In this document: in pieces, positions 1-7,403 of the stretch
How the letters are laid out: every line of letters starts with the position of its first letter
Position numbering within the stretch: the first letter of the stretch is position 1
NCBI GenBank assembly: GCA_017886375.1
Contig: JAGGNB010000209.1
Location: 1-34,208 of the forward strand
Reading direction: 5' to 3'
DNA from: Octadecabacter sp.
GTDB taxonomy: Bacteria; Pseudomonadota; Alphaproteobacteria; Rhodobacterales; Rhodobacteraceae
DNA: 34,208 nucleotides
Program-made: the position numbers and the translations under genes
The notes under the pieces: model-generated
Databases searched by the model: none
What the model was told of the DNA's origin: nothing
Seen by the model: the letters and a program-made list of their open reading frames with translations, nothing else

Positions 1-40
1 TCCGGAGTTAGGGTGCGTTTAGGCGCGGGAGGGGTGCGAG

Positions 41-74
41 TCAAGCGGCGGATCGCTGGAATAGCGCCGCTTGA
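41..74. terminator. Hairpin downstream of the DoxX-like gene
   Basis: Perfect 10-base arms (TCAAGCGGCG and CGCCGCTTGA) enclose a 14-base loop. The hairpin begins nine bases after the stop codon of the minus-strand DoxX-like gene. There is no T-run, so it may be a weak or factor-assisted terminator or an mRNA 3'-end stabiliser. Nothing else is visible in bases 1-82. Confidence 0.4.
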
Positions 75-82
75 GGCTGCGT

Positions 83-430
83 TCAAACAGGCCTGCGGGC
101 GATCAGAATGATGGCCGCGAGGATGCCCAGAACAAGTGCAGGGATCAGCGATGGGCCAAGCACCAGCAGATGAAACGCGACGGCGCAGGTCATCGTGCAG
201 ACCAGCAGTGCCGCACCGATCCATTGTTTGCCAGGCACCCAGATCAGGATCGCGGACGCGACTTCGATGATGCCCGTCACGTAGCGGAACCACTGGCCCC
301 ATCCGATGGCGTCAAAGGTCGCGACCATCATCTCAACTCCGGCGAGTTTCGACAGGCCCGCCGCGCCAAAGGCGAAGGTCAGAAAAGCGGTGATGGCCAA
401 GAGGCCGTATTTGCGCCCAGTTGGTGTCAT
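83..430 (-). CDS. DoxX-like small membrane protein
   Basis: The 115-residue protein has four hydrophobic segments (about residues 8-28, 46-64, 70-90 and 93-111). An early GLSKLAG stretch and the four-helix plan are typical of the DoxX/DoxX-like family. Members are inner-membrane proteins, some linked to quinone or thiol redox, but this one's role cannot be told from sequence. The gene is divergent from the LysR-type regulator across about 210 bp, an arrangement in which the LysR protein commonly controls the neighbour. No partner enzyme is adjacent. Confidence 0.8.
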   Translation of the reverse strand: MTPTGRKYGLLAITAFLTFAFGAAGLSKLAGVEMMVATFDAIGWGQWFRYVTGIIEVASAILIWVPGKQWIGAALLVCTMTCAVAFHLLVLGPSLIPALVLGILAAIILIARRPV

Positions 431-607
431 GTCGGATCGTCCTTATGCTGCGATTGTGTTTGCGATGTCGATAACGGCTGCGATTTTTGCGCGGTGATAC
501 CGTTTGATCCAAGAAAGAACTTTAGGCGCTGTGTCAGAAAGTCTCCTCGGCATTCACTCTATTGGCATCGCGTCCACGAACGCTATAGTGCGCTTTCAAC
601 ACTTGAT

Positions 608-621
608 GTGCATTTTCGCAC
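608..621. promoter_or_regulatory. Possible LysR-type operator
   Basis: GTGC-N6-GCAC inverted repeat 22 bases upstream of the LysR start, in the divergent DoxX/LysR intergenic region. The size and A/T-rich centre would suit a LysR recognition site, but the arms are only four bases and I have no second copy to compare. Confidence 0.2.
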
Positions 622-643
622 GCAAAACCCAAAAGGACAGCCA

Positions 644-1522
644 ATGGACAACTGGGATGAAGTTCGCACCGCGTTTCAGGTTGCACGTATTGGCACGGTG
701 AGCGGTGCCGCGGATGTATTGGGGGTGCACCATGCCACTGTCATTCGCCATATCGACGCGTTGGAACAACGGCTCGGTGTGAAATTGTTTCAACGCCACG
801 CGCGCGGCTATACCGCAACGGAAGCCGGGCAGGATTTGATGCAGGTGGCCGCCGCGACCGATGACCAGTTCACCCAGTTGGCGGGGCGTATTCGCGGCCA
901 AGGCGAAGGTGTGTCAGGCGATCTGGTGGTGACGTCACTGATTATGCTGTCGCCAATCCTGACGCCAGTTCTGGCAAAGTTTCGCCGCGAAAACCCCGAT
1001 CTGACAGTGCGGTTCCTAACGGGTGATCGGCTGTTTCGGCTGGAATATGGTGAGGCCCATGTGGCGATCCGCGCGGGCGAGGCCCCTAATCAGCCGGACA
1101 ATGTCGTGCAACCGTTTGTGAACCAGACAATGCATCTGGTGGCAGCGCCGTCCTATATTGCGGAGTACGGCTTGCCCGACGGGATGAACGATTTGGCCGA
1201 TCATTGGTTTATCGGTCACGACAGCGCTGAAAGCCGCGCACCGTTCAATCGTTGGCTGACCGAAAAGGTGCCACAAAACCGTATTGTGTTTCGCACAACG
1301 GATCACCGCGCGATGTTTGATGCGGTTCTTGAGGGGGCGGGAATTGGGTTCGTCGCCACGTGGGAACTCAAACGGCATCCCGAACTGGTTGAAGTCATCC
1401 CGAGCGAGGACGCATGGTCCGGTCCATTGTGGCTTGTCACGCACGTCGATTTGCACCGCACAACGAAGGTGCAGGCGTTCCTGACATTTCTGAAGAAAGA
1501 AGCGGAAGGCTGGGAACTTTAG
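644..1522 (+). CDS. LysR-family transcriptional regulator
   Basis: The 292-residue protein has an N-terminal winged helix-turn-helix (about residues 3-62, with GTVSGAADVLGVHHATVIRH and LEQRLGVKLFQRHARGYTAT) followed by a LysR substrate-binding domain from about residue 90. I chose the ATG at 644 because AAGGA lies six bases upstream and the helix-turn-helix begins at once. The open frame reaches back to base 71, but that part is antisense to the DoxX-like gene and has no LysR similarity. The gene diverges from the DoxX-like gene, its most likely target. Its 3' end overlaps the convergent ArsR gene by four bases. Effector unknown. Confidence 0.88.
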   Translation: MDNWDEVRTAFQVARIGTVSGAADVLGVHHATVIRHIDALEQRLGVKLFQRHARGYTATEAGQDLMQVAAATDDQFTQLAGRIRGQGEGVSGDLVVTSLIMLSPILTPVLAKFRRENPDLTVRFLTGDRLFRLEYGEAHVAIRAGEAPNQPDNVVQPFVNQTMHLVAAPSYIAEYGLPDGMNDLADHWFIGHDSAESRAPFNRWLTEKVPQNRIVFRTTDHRAMFDAVLEGAGIGFVATWELKRHPELVEVIPSEDAWSGPLWLVTHVDLHRTTKVQAFLTFLKKEAEGWEL

Positions 1523-1866
1523 TCGCTTGGCGCGTCGATGGCCGCCTCTGGCAACTCGGTCGCCAGAAACCGCTCGAACGCATCAAGATTGACCGCTTCG
1601 AATTGTCCGAAACTTTGCATCCAGATCGACGCTTCGCGCAGGGCGTCCGGTTCCAGTTTGCACCACTTCACCCGACCGCGTTTTTCTTGGCTGATCAGGC
1701 CCGCCGCCGTTAGCACGTGCAGGTGTTTGGAAATCGCCGCCAGTGACATTGTGAACGGGTGTGCCACGTCGGTCACAGCCATATCGTCTTCCAACAACAT
1801 CGCAAGGATGGCGCGGCGGGTGGGGTCGCTTAGGGCGGCGAACACGGTATCAAGGGACATCATCAT
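1519..1866 (-). CDS. ArsR-family transcriptional regulator
   Basis: The 115-residue single-domain winged helix-turn-helix protein opens with FAALSDPTRRAILAML and has a recognition helix region SLAAISKHLHVLTAAGLI followed by the wing EKRGRVKWCKLE. This matches the metal-independent ArsR subgroup often encoded next to SRPBCC/AHSA1 proteins. The ELCVC metal motif of ArsR/SmtB is absent. Three ATG codons in a row (1866, 1863, 1860) leave the exact start open. A 16-bp palindrome lies 31-46 bases upstream and is probably its own operator. The gene converges on the LysR gene with a four-base overlap, and no SRPBCC partner is adjacent. Confidence 0.85.
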   Translation of the reverse strand: MMMSLDTVFAALSDPTRRAILAMLLEDDMAVTDVAHPFTMSLAAISKHLHVLTAAGLISQEKRGRVKWCKLEPDALREASIWMQSFGQFEAVNLDAFERFLATELPEAAIDAPSD

Positions 1867-1896
1867 AGGGCTATCAAGCGTGATGTGCGCTAAACG

Positions 1897-1912
1897 TCAA
1901 CCATTTGGTTGA
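1897..1912. promoter_or_regulatory. Putative ArsR operator (16-bp palindrome)
   Basis: TCAACCATTTGGTTGA has seven-base arms around a TT centre. It sits upstream of the ArsR start codon on the minus strand. ArsR-family repressors usually bind such short inverted repeats over their own promoter, so autoregulation is the likely function. Confidence 0.55.
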
Positions 1913-2014
1913 ATATCACATGCCGCCACTGGCAGTGCAAAACGCCCCGCTTCCCCTTCGTCTTGGCCAACGCAACTCAATAAAAACAGTATCTTAGCCA
2001 CGCCAATCCCCAGC

Positions 2015-2043
2015 TTGACTCTGTCCGTCCCGCATCTTATTTC
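2015..2043 (+). promoter_or_regulatory. Probable sigma-70-type promoter of the F0 operon
   Basis: A -35-like TTGACT (2015-2020) and a -10-like TATTTC (2038-2043) are separated by 17 bases. They lie 28 bases upstream of the atpI start and no other promoter-like pair between 1913 and 2070 looked better. The -10 match is modest. Confidence 0.45.
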
Positions 2044-2070
2044 ACAGCCAACCAAGGAACAGGCTTTGTC

Positions 2071-2412
2071 ATGTCCGATCCGCACGACCGCAACGATCAC
2101 GCCACCCGCCTAAAGGCGCTGGAAGACAGGATCGCGACGGCCAAAGGCGGTGAAGTCAAAAAGCCCCAGTCCGAGGAACATTATTCACAAGCCAATATGG
2201 CATGGCGGATGGTGATCGAATTAGTGGCCGGTCTCGGGATCGGTTTCGGCATCGGGTACGGGTTGGACGTTTTGTTCGGGACCATGCCCATCTTTATGGT
2301 GCTGTTTATATTGCTCGGGTTTGCGGCTGGTATAAAAACCATGATGCGATCCGCGGCTGAGATGCAAAACGAACAGTTGGCCAAACAAGCCAACAAGAGT
2401 GAGGACGACTGA
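2071..2412 (+). CDS. atpI: ATP synthase protein I (AtpI/AtpQ-like)
   Basis: The 113-residue protein has a charged N-terminus of about 45 residues and two transmembrane helices (about 47-67 and 73-91). The glycine-rich [13 protein letters not shown] between them is characteristic of AtpI. The protein is a non-essential assembly factor thought to help c-ring assembly or magnesium handling for F0. It is the first gene of the F0 operon and its TGA overlaps the atpB ATG by one base (TGATG), so translation is coupled. Leading position in an operon lacking F1 genes is the standard alphaproteobacterial arrangement. Confidence 0.92.
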   Translation: MSDPHDRNDHATRLKALEDRIATAKGGEVKKPQSEEHYSQANMAWRMVIELVAGLGIGFGIGYGLDVLFGTMPIFMVLFILLGFAAGIKTMMRSAAEMQNEQLAKQANKSEDD

Positions 2413-3170
2413 TGGCAGACGAAGCACACAGCGAAGGCGGCGGACTAGAATTCCACCCGCTCGATCAGTTCGAAGTTCACCGCATGTTCGGTGAAGGCCC
2501 GATCCACTGGTACACAGTTACCAACGTCACCATGTGGATGGCGATTGCTGTTGTCTGTATCGTTTTGTTGCTGGTGATCGGCACGCGCAAACGCGCTGTT
2601 GTTCCAAGCCGCACGCAGTCGGTCGCTGAAACGCTGTATGGTTTCGTATACACAATGGTCGAAGACGTAACTGGCAAAGACGGGATCAAGTATTTTCCCT
2701 ATATCTTCACGCTGTTCATCTTCATTCTGTTTTCGAACTTCCTTGGCTTGTTGCCAATGGCGTTCACCACCACCAGCCACATTGCGGTGACAGCGATCCT
2801 CGCGTTTGCTGTGTTCTTTACAGTGACGATCCTTGGCTTCGTCAAAAACGGCGCCGCTTTCTTGGGTCTGTTCTGGGTGTCCAGCGCGCCATTAGCGCTG
2901 CGCCCGATCCTCGCCGTGATCGAAATCATTTCTTACTTCGTGCGTCCGGTCAGCCACTCCATTCGTTTGGCGGGCAACCTGATGGCTGGCCACGCAGTTC
3001 TTAAGGTCTTCGCAGGCTTTGCGCAGGTCGGTCTGGTTGTTGCACCTATTGCAATCCTCGGCGTTGTTGCGATCTACGCGCTCGAAGTCCTCGTATCGGC
3101 CATTCAGGCCTACGTATTCACAATCCTGACGTGCGTTTATCTAAAAGACGCGCTTCACCCGTCACACTAA
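2412..3170 (+). CDS. atpB: F0F1 ATP synthase subunit a
   Basis: The 252-residue polytopic membrane protein forms the proton half-channels beside the c-ring. The essential arginine is R185 within [12 protein letters not shown], and the C-terminal helix contains the usual [18 protein letters not shown] segment. Length and motifs match full-length alphaproteobacterial subunit a. It overlaps atpI by one base. A strong hairpin follows the stop codon before atpE. Confidence 0.97.
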   Translation: MADEAHSEGGGLEFHPLDQFEVHRMFGEGPIHWYTVTNVTMWMAIAVVCIVLLLVIGTRKRAVVPSRTQSVAETLYGFVYTMVEDVTGKDGIKYFPYIFTLFIFILFSNFLGLLPMAFTTTSHIAVTAILAFAVFFTVTILGFVKNGAAFLGLFWVSSAPLALRPILAVIEIISYFVRPVSHSIRLAGNLMAGHAVLKVFAGFAQVGLVVAPIAILGVVAIYALEVLVSAIQAYVFTILTCVYLKDALHPSH

Positions 3171-3185
3171 TTACTAAGAATGCTT

Positions 3186-3206
3186 CCTCGGGGAATAGCC
3201 CCGGGG
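3186..3206 (+). promoter_or_regulatory. Intercistronic hairpin between atpB and atpE
   Basis: CCTCGGGG-AATAG-CCCCGGGG forms an eight-pair stem (one G-T wobble) with a five-base loop, 16 bases after the atpB stop and 32 bases before the atpE ATG. There is no T-run, so it is not a conventional terminator. It would suit an RNA stability or processing element. Confidence 0.6.
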
Positions 3207-3237
3207 TGCTAAACTTCCAATCGTAAGGAGATACACT

Positions 3238-3462
3238 ATGGAAGGCGAACTCGCACACATCGGCGCTGGCTTGGCTGCAATCGGTTCCGGCGCTGCCGCA
3301 ATCGGTGTTGGTCACGTGGCTGGCAACTTCCTCGCAGGCGCTCTGCGTAACCCATCGGCTGCTGCCGGTCAGACTGCTACGCTGTTTATCGGCATCGCAT
3401 TCGCAGAAGCACTGGGGATCTTTTCGTTCCTCGTCGCATTGCTGCTGATGTTCGCGGTCTAA
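3238..3462 (+). CDS. atpE: F0F1 ATP synthase subunit c
   Basis: The 74-residue two-helix hairpin protein builds the proton-driven rotor ring. Helix 1 carries the packed-glycine pattern ([17 protein letters not shown], from residue 9). The polar loop is R37-N38-P39, and helix 2 bears the proton-carrying carboxylate E57 in [11 protein letters not shown] strong AAGGAG site lies upstream (3224-3229). The gene is isolated from its neighbours by structured spacers of 67 and 118 bases, unlike the tight junctions elsewhere in the operon, which fits the need for many more c subunits than other F0 subunits. Confidence 0.97.
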   Translation: MEGELAHIGAGLAAIGSGAAAIGVGHVAGNFLAGALRNPSAAAGQTATLFIGIAFAEALGIFSFLVALLLMFAV

Positions 3463-3480
3463 GCACCCGAACCTAAGATC

Positions 3481-3521
3481 CTTACGCTCGGTGGGACGTC
3501 TCGGCGTTCCACCGATGTAAG
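3481..3521 (+). promoter_or_regulatory. Long hairpin downstream of atpE
   Basis: An 11-pair stem (3488-3498 with 3505-3515, one G-T pair, six-base loop) is extended after a small internal loop by CTTAC (3481-3485) pairing with GTAAG (3517-3521). It lies 19 bases after the atpE stop. No T-run follows, so a 3'-end stabiliser or partial terminator is more likely than a full terminator. Confidence 0.6.
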
Positions 3522-3531
3522 ACACCGGCCC

Positions 3532-3548
3532 GTATCGCGTCGCGATAC
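3532..3548 (+). promoter_or_regulatory. Second hairpin/palindrome before atpX
   Basis: GTATCGCG-T-CGCGATAC is a 17-base near-perfect palindrome between the large atpE hairpin and the atpX ribosome binding site. As RNA it would form a seven-pair stem with a three-base loop. As DNA it could be a protein site. Confidence 0.5.
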
Positions 3549-3580
3549 AATAGCCAGAGCATCTAAAAGGGATATCTATT

Positions 3581-4111
3581 ATGGCTGACACACCAGTCGA
3601 AACAGGCGCGGAAGCAGGCGGGGCAGGAATGCCGCAGCTTGATTTCTCGACCTTCCCGAACCAGATTTTCTGGCTCGTGGTCACGCTCGTCGTGATCTAC
3701 CTTATTTTGTCCCGCGTGGCGTTGCCACGGATTGGCGCGGTTTTGGCCGAACGTCAGGGCACCATTACAAATGACATCGCAGCTGCCGAAGAACTCAAGC
3801 AGCGCGCGATTGAGGCTGAGGCCGCATACGACAAGGCCCTCGCCGATGCCCGTTCCGAGGCTGGTAAGATCGTGGCGCAAGCCAAGGCTGACATCCAATC
3901 TGAACTGGACGTGCAGATGGCCAAAGCCGACGCCGAGATCGCGGCGCAAACGGCTGAAAGCGAAAAAGCGATTGCCGATATTCAGGCCGGTGCCACAGAC
4001 GCGGTGAAAGCCGTCGCCAAAGACACCGCCAAAGAGATCATTGCCGCGTTCGGTGGCAAAGCAGACGCCAAGGCGGTCACTGCAGCCGTCACCGCACGGA
4101 TGAAAGGGTAA
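3581..4111 (+). CDS. atpX: F0F1 ATP synthase subunit b'
   Basis: The 176-residue peripheral-stalk protein has one transmembrane helix (about residues 30-47, [14 protein letters not shown]) followed by a long alanine-, glutamate- and lysine-rich coiled coil to about residue 155. A b' copy paired with a b copy is typical of photosynthetic and related alphaproteobacteria, where the stalk is a b/b' heterodimer (gene also called atpG or atpF2). AAGGGA precedes the ATG. The stop is four bases before atpF. Confidence 0.93.
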   Translation: MADTPVETGAEAGGAGMPQLDFSTFPNQIFWLVVTLVVIYLILSRVALPRIGAVLAERQGTITNDIAAAEELKQRAIEAEAAYDKALADARSEAGKIVAQAKADIQSELDVQMAKADAEIAAQTAESEKAIADIQAGATDAVKAVAKDTAKEIIAAFGGKADAKAVTAAVTARMKG

Positions 4112-4115
4112 CGAC

Positions 4116-4688
4116 ATGAAATTCAAACTCGCCACCCTGATCACCATCGCTGCATCGCCCGCATTGGCGGCCAGCAAGAACCCGTTCTCTTCCGACTTCT
4201 GGCATCTGGACAACACGGACCTGATCGTCCTGATCGCGTTCATCATCTTCATCGGCGTGCTGATTAAGTACAAAGTACCGGGGATGCTGACGGGGCTGCT
4301 GGACAAGCGCGCCGAAGGCATCAAATCCGATCTGGACGAAGCCAAAGCACTGCGCGAAGAAGCCCAGACTTTGCTCGCCTCATATGAGCGCAAGCAACGT
4401 GAAGTTCAGGCGCAAGCCGACCGCATCGTGGCAAACGCCAAAGAAGAAGCGACCCTCGCGGGTGAGCAGGCGAAAGAAGACATCAAGTCGTCAATCGTTC
4501 GCCGTTTGGCCGCTGCGGAAGACCAGATCGCAAGCGCAAAGGCATCCGCCATTCGCGAAGTGCGCAATCAGGCTGTGAAGGTGGCTGTGGCCGCTGCAAC
4601 GGATGTGATTGCCACGCAGACAACGCCTGCTGACGCGAACAAGCTGATTGATGATGCAATCGCCGAGGTCGGCGCGAAATTGCACTAG
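4116..4688 (+). CDS. atpF: F0F1 ATP synthase subunit b
   Basis: The 190-residue protein begins with a signal-peptide-like segment ([19 protein letters not shown]), has a transmembrane helix at about residues 36-54 ([20 protein letters not shown]), then a long charged coiled coil that dimerises with b' and reaches F1. The extra N-terminal segment is longer than in E. coli AtpF. It may be cleaved after ALA, but that is inference. This is the last gene of the F0 operon and a terminator follows 29 bases after the stop. Confidence 0.94.
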   Translation: MKFKLATLITIAASPALAASKNPFSSDFWHLDNTDLIVLIAFIIFIGVLIKYKVPGMLTGLLDKRAEGIKSDLDEAKALREEAQTLLASYERKQREVQAQADRIVANAKEEATLAGEQAKEDIKSSIVRRLAAAEDQIASAKASAIREVRNQAVKVAVAAATDVIATQTTPADANKLIDDAIAEVGAKLH

Positions 4689-4717
4689 ATCGCAGAAATA
4701 CTAAGTCAGACGAATTT

Positions 4718-4752
4718 AAAAGGCCCTGCGCAGCGATGCGTGGGGCCCTTTT
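4718..4752 (+). terminator. Terminator of the F0 operon
   Basis: AAAAGGCCC pairs with GGGCCCTTTT (one bulge), and an inner GCGCA/TGCGT stem with a GCGA loop continues the helix. The descending arm ends in a short T-run. It lies between atpF and the convergent GntR gene, so it may act in both directions. Confidence 0.75.
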
Positions 4753-4760
4753 CGTTTGGG

Positions 4761-5528
4761 TTATCGCTTAAGCTCGTGTTCAAAACGCTTTTTGGCAATC
4801 GCTTCGTGGCGTTCGGCCTGTTTGTGGTTGGCCAGCGCGTCTTCAACGAACCCCAAATGTTGCTCAACTGCGGTGCGTGCGCCGTCGGCGTCGCGCGCTT
4901 GCAAGGCATCGTTGATCGCACGGTGCTGGCCCAGCAGCATGTCACGCGTGGTGCGTTGTTTGAACATGACCTGACGGTTATAAAACACGCCTTCCTGCAG
5001 CAGTTGATACATCGAACGCATCATATGTAGCATGATTACATTATGGCTCGCCTCGATAATGCTCAGGTGGAACTCCGCGTCTAGCGCGGCTTCTTCGGCG
5101 GGATTTCGTTTGGCGTGGGCGGCCTCCATTTTCATAAAGATCGCGTCGGTGATGTTTAAGTCGGTGTCACTGCCCACCGTTGCGGCGCGGTGCGCGGCCA
5201 GCCCTTCCATGTCGCGGCGAAAGTCGATGTAGTCAAACACGGCTTCGTCGTGGCTTGAAAACAGCCGGACCAAGGTTTCTGAAAACGCCGATCCCAACAC
5301 ATCGCCGACAAACACACCCGATCCGGCGCGGCTGGTCAGAAGGCCGCTGGCTTGCAGCTCTGCCAATGCTTCGCGCAGGGACGGGCGGGACACGCTGAGG
5401 CGTTCAGACAGTTCGCGTTCCGACGGCAAACGTTCACCCGGTTTCAGGATGCCGCGCAGGATCAGCTGTTCGATCTGACGCACAACAGTTTGCGATATTT
5501 TCTCAGGCTGGATGGGTTCGAACGGCAT
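4761..5528 (-). CDS. FadR-type GntR regulator, predicted glycolate (glc) repressor
   Basis: The 255-residue protein has a GntR winged helix-turn-helix (residues 10-75, with LPSERELSERLSVSRPSLREAL) and an FCD ligand-binding domain (about 95-235). The FCD metal/ligand residues are visible: D150 and H154 (DAEFH), H202 (GQHRA) and H224 (EQHL). FCD regulators commonly sense small organic acids such as lactate, pyruvate or glycolate. The start ATG at 5528 follows a 21-bp palindrome that matches, in arms and spacing, the one before glcD, so I infer that it controls the glycolate oxidase operon and itself. The family call is firm and the ligand is inferred. Confidence 0.88.
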   Translation of the reverse strand: MPFEPIQPEKISQTVVRQIEQLILRGILKPGERLPSERELSERLSVSRPSLREALAELQASGLLTSRAGSGVFVGDVLGSAFSETLVRLFSSHDEAVFDYIDFRRDMEGLAAHRAATVGSDTDLNITDAIFMKMEAAHAKRNPAEEAALDAEFHLSIIEASHNVIMLHMMRSMYQLLQEGVFYNRQVMFKQRTTRDMLLGQHRAINDALQARDADGARTAVEQHLGFVEDALANHKQAERHEAIAKKRFEHELKR

Positions 5529-5545
5529 AGGAGACCTTTCACAGA

Positions 5546-5566
5546 TTGGTCAAATCATATGACCAA
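5546..5566 (-). promoter_or_regulatory. Operator TTGGT-N11-ACCAA over the gntR promoter
   Basis: This 21-bp inverted repeat (9 of 10 base pairs symmetric) starts 17 bases upstream of the GntR ATG. A -10-like TATGAT (minus strand, 5554-5559) lies inside it, so binding would block RNA polymerase. The same arms and spacing occur before glcD at 25761-25781. Confidence 0.65.
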
Positions 5567-5624
5567 ACGCCGCCCAAGGGAAGTGGTGAGTCTGACTGGC
5601 CCTGTACCCCGTGTCCGAAAACAA

Positions 5625-5655
5625 AAAAGGCCGCCCCGTGTCGGGGCGGCCTTTT
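5625..5655 (-). terminator. Terminator of the OmpA-like lipoprotein gene
   Basis: AAAAGGCCGCCCCG pairs perfectly with CGGGGCGGCCTTTT around a three-base loop. On the minus strand the stem is followed by a T-run (complement of 5623-5628). It lies 17 bases after the stop of the lipoprotein gene. It is symmetrical enough to act on both strands. Confidence 0.85.
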
Positions 5656-5672
5656 CTTTAGAGAGGCAGGGT

Positions 5673-6332
5673 TTAGCCGTTTGGCGTGATCGTGATCTCC
5701 ACGCGACGGTTTTGGCGTTTACCTTCTGCGTTCAGGTTGGACGCGATGGGCGCATCTTCGCCGCGCCCGATAGAACGGATGCGGTTCGGGGACACACCGG
5801 ACTGGATCAACACAGACGACACGGCCTGCGCACGGCGCGCGGACAGGTCTTGGTTGAATGCTGCAGTTCCGTCCGAATCTGTGTGGCCGATGACGTTGAC
5901 GGTCGAGTTCGGGAAGTTGTTCATTGATGCCGCCAGTGCATTCAGATCACTACGCAATCCACCCGACAGCGCGGCGCTGCCCGTGTCGAACAGGATGTCT
6001 TGTGGCAGTGTCACGATAAGCTGGCTGCCTGTGTTCACGATCTGCGCGTTGGACCCCATTTGCTGGCGCAGTTCTGCTTCTTGGCGATCAAGGAGCGTTC
6101 CGACACCTGCACCAAGGCCAGCACCAACAAGGGCGCCGACGACTGCGCCACGATTGCGATCTCCGGCGTTGTCACCACGGGCGATGCCAACAGCAGCCCC
6201 AAGGCCAGCGCCGACAATAGCGGCCGTCTGGGCGTTGCGGTTGGGGTTGTTTGGATCAGTCACTGTGTCGCAGGCAGAGAGTACCAAGACGCCAGACAGA
6301 GCAACGGCGAAGGTCATTTTGGACAGGATCAT
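5673..6332 (-). CDS. OmpA-family lipoprotein with glycine zipper (YiaD-like)
   Basis: The 219-residue protein starts with a lipoprotein signal peptide whose lipobox LSAC puts the lipidated cysteine at residue 21. A glycine-zipper membrane-active segment (about 35-82, GAGLGAAVGIARG...GALVGAGLGAGVG) precedes an OmpA-like peptidoglycan-binding domain (about 108-217, with DILFDTGSAAL, IGHTDSDG and RRVEI). This layout matches YiaD-type outer-membrane lipoproteins that link the outer membrane to peptidoglycan. The gene appears monocistronic and ends at a strong terminator. Confidence 0.9.
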   Translation of the reverse strand: MILSKMTFAVALSGVLVLSACDTVTDPNNPNRNAQTAAIVGAGLGAAVGIARGDNAGDRNRGAVVGALVGAGLGAGVGTLLDRQEAELRQQMGSNAQIVNTGSQLIVTLPQDILFDTGSAALSGGLRSDLNALAASMNNFPNSTVNVIGHTDSDGTAAFNQDLSARRAQAVSSVLIQSGVSPNRIRSIGRGEDAPIASNLNAEGKRQNRRVEITITPNG

Positions 6333-6475
6333 TATTCAAATTCCATTATTGGGCACCGAATATGGTGCACTTGAGGACTGATATATCGGTCATCACCCCA
6401 TGTTATCCAATAACGCGATAAGGTTTGGCAAGGTTCCGCCGATGGGTGAATAAAGTTCATATTAAAAACAGTGTC

Positions 6476-7318
6476 TTAGCTTGCATCTTCACGCGCGCTT
6501 TCCCACGCGAGCAGGGCGCGTTTGACGGGCAGGCCCCAGTGATAGCCCCCCAACGCGCCGGATTTGCGCAAAGCACGGTGGCAGGGAATCAGCCAGCTGA
6601 CCGGATTGCGCCCAACAGCAGTGCCGACGGCCCGCACAGCACGCGGCGTGCCGATGGATTGCGCGATGTCTGAATAGCTGGTGACGTGGCCCGACGGGAT
6701 CGACAACAACGCCTCCCACACCTTGAGCTGGAACGGCGCGCCAATCAGATAAAGCGGTGCCTTGTCGTCGGCCGGCGTCACGCCAAACGCGGTGTCGACC
6801 CAAGGCTTCAGGCGGGCAGGGTTTTCGGAAAACGTGGCATTTGGCCAGCGGCCCAGCAGATCGTGCATCGCGGCGTCAGCGCCTATTTCATCGGCGAAAC
6901 CGAGGCCGCAAATCCCCTTGTCGGTGCCCATGACGATTGATGGGCCAAACGGGCTTTCAAACCACCCCCAAAAGATGTGCAGGCCCGCGCCGCCTTTGGC
7001 GTAATCACCCGGGCTCATGGCTTCCCATTTCAGGAACAGGTCGTGCAGGCGGCCAGACCCGGACAGACCGACCGCGTCCGCAGTGGCAAGCGTGGTACAA
7101 TTTTCGGCCAGCATCGTCTTGGCATGATCCAGCCGCAGATATTGCTGGTAGCGTTTTGGCGACACACCGACCCAGCGGCTAAAAACCCGTTGGAAGTGGG
7201 CGGGCGACATATCCATCGCGGCCGCCAACCCGTCGAGCGTGAGCGGCGTTGGCGATTGATCGATCGCGTCCAATGCGCGGCGGATGACGTGGTAATGATA
7301 TCGGTCAGACTGTTCCAT
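6476..7318 (-). CDS. AraC-type HTH / O6-methylguanine-DNA methyltransferase fusion
   Basis: The 280-residue protein joins an AraC helix-turn-helix pair (about residues 10-108, with GLAAAMDMSPAHFQRVF) to an Ogt/MGMT DNA methyltransferase domain (about 115-275). The acceptor cysteine is C246 in IPCHRAL, preceded by the usual PSGHVTSYSDIA. It should repair O6-alkylguanine by suicide transfer. The N-terminal Ada zinc domain, whose cysteine takes methyl groups from phosphotriesters to switch E. coli Ada into an activator, is missing. It therefore may bind DNA but cannot be switched in the classical way. The gene is divergent from nth, another DNA repair gene. Confidence 0.9.
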   Translation of the reverse strand: MEQSDRYHYHVIRRALDAIDQSPTPLTLDGLAAAMDMSPAHFQRVFSRWVGVSPKRYQQYLRLDHAKTMLAENCTTLATADAVGLSGSGRLHDLFLKWEAMSPGDYAKGGAGLHIFWGWFESPFGPSIVMGTDKGICGLGFADEIGADAAMHDLLGRWPNATFSENPARLKPWVDTAFGVTPADDKAPLYLIGAPFQLKVWEALLSIPSGHVTSYSDIAQSIGTPRAVRAVGTAVGRNPVSWLIPCHRALRKSGALGGYHWGLPVKRALLAWESAREDAS

Positions 7319-7403
7319 GACATGAAAGTAACGGTGCGCGACCTTTGGTGCGACCCGATTGTTGCGCCTTGTTCATCGGGGCAGGTTTCGGCAAAAGGGA
7401 TGC

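Noticed and set aside
71-643. N-terminal extension of the LysR reading frame
   Set aside because: It is antisense to the DoxX-like gene, has a composition unlike LysR proteins, and a good ribosome binding site precedes the ATG at 644.
1983-2000. TAAAAACAGTATCTTAGC here and TAAAAACAGTGTCTTAGC near 6465
   Set aside because: An 18-base match with one mismatch between two places in 34 kb is expected about once by chance, and the contexts differ (promoter region versus the 3' end of the Ada-like gene).
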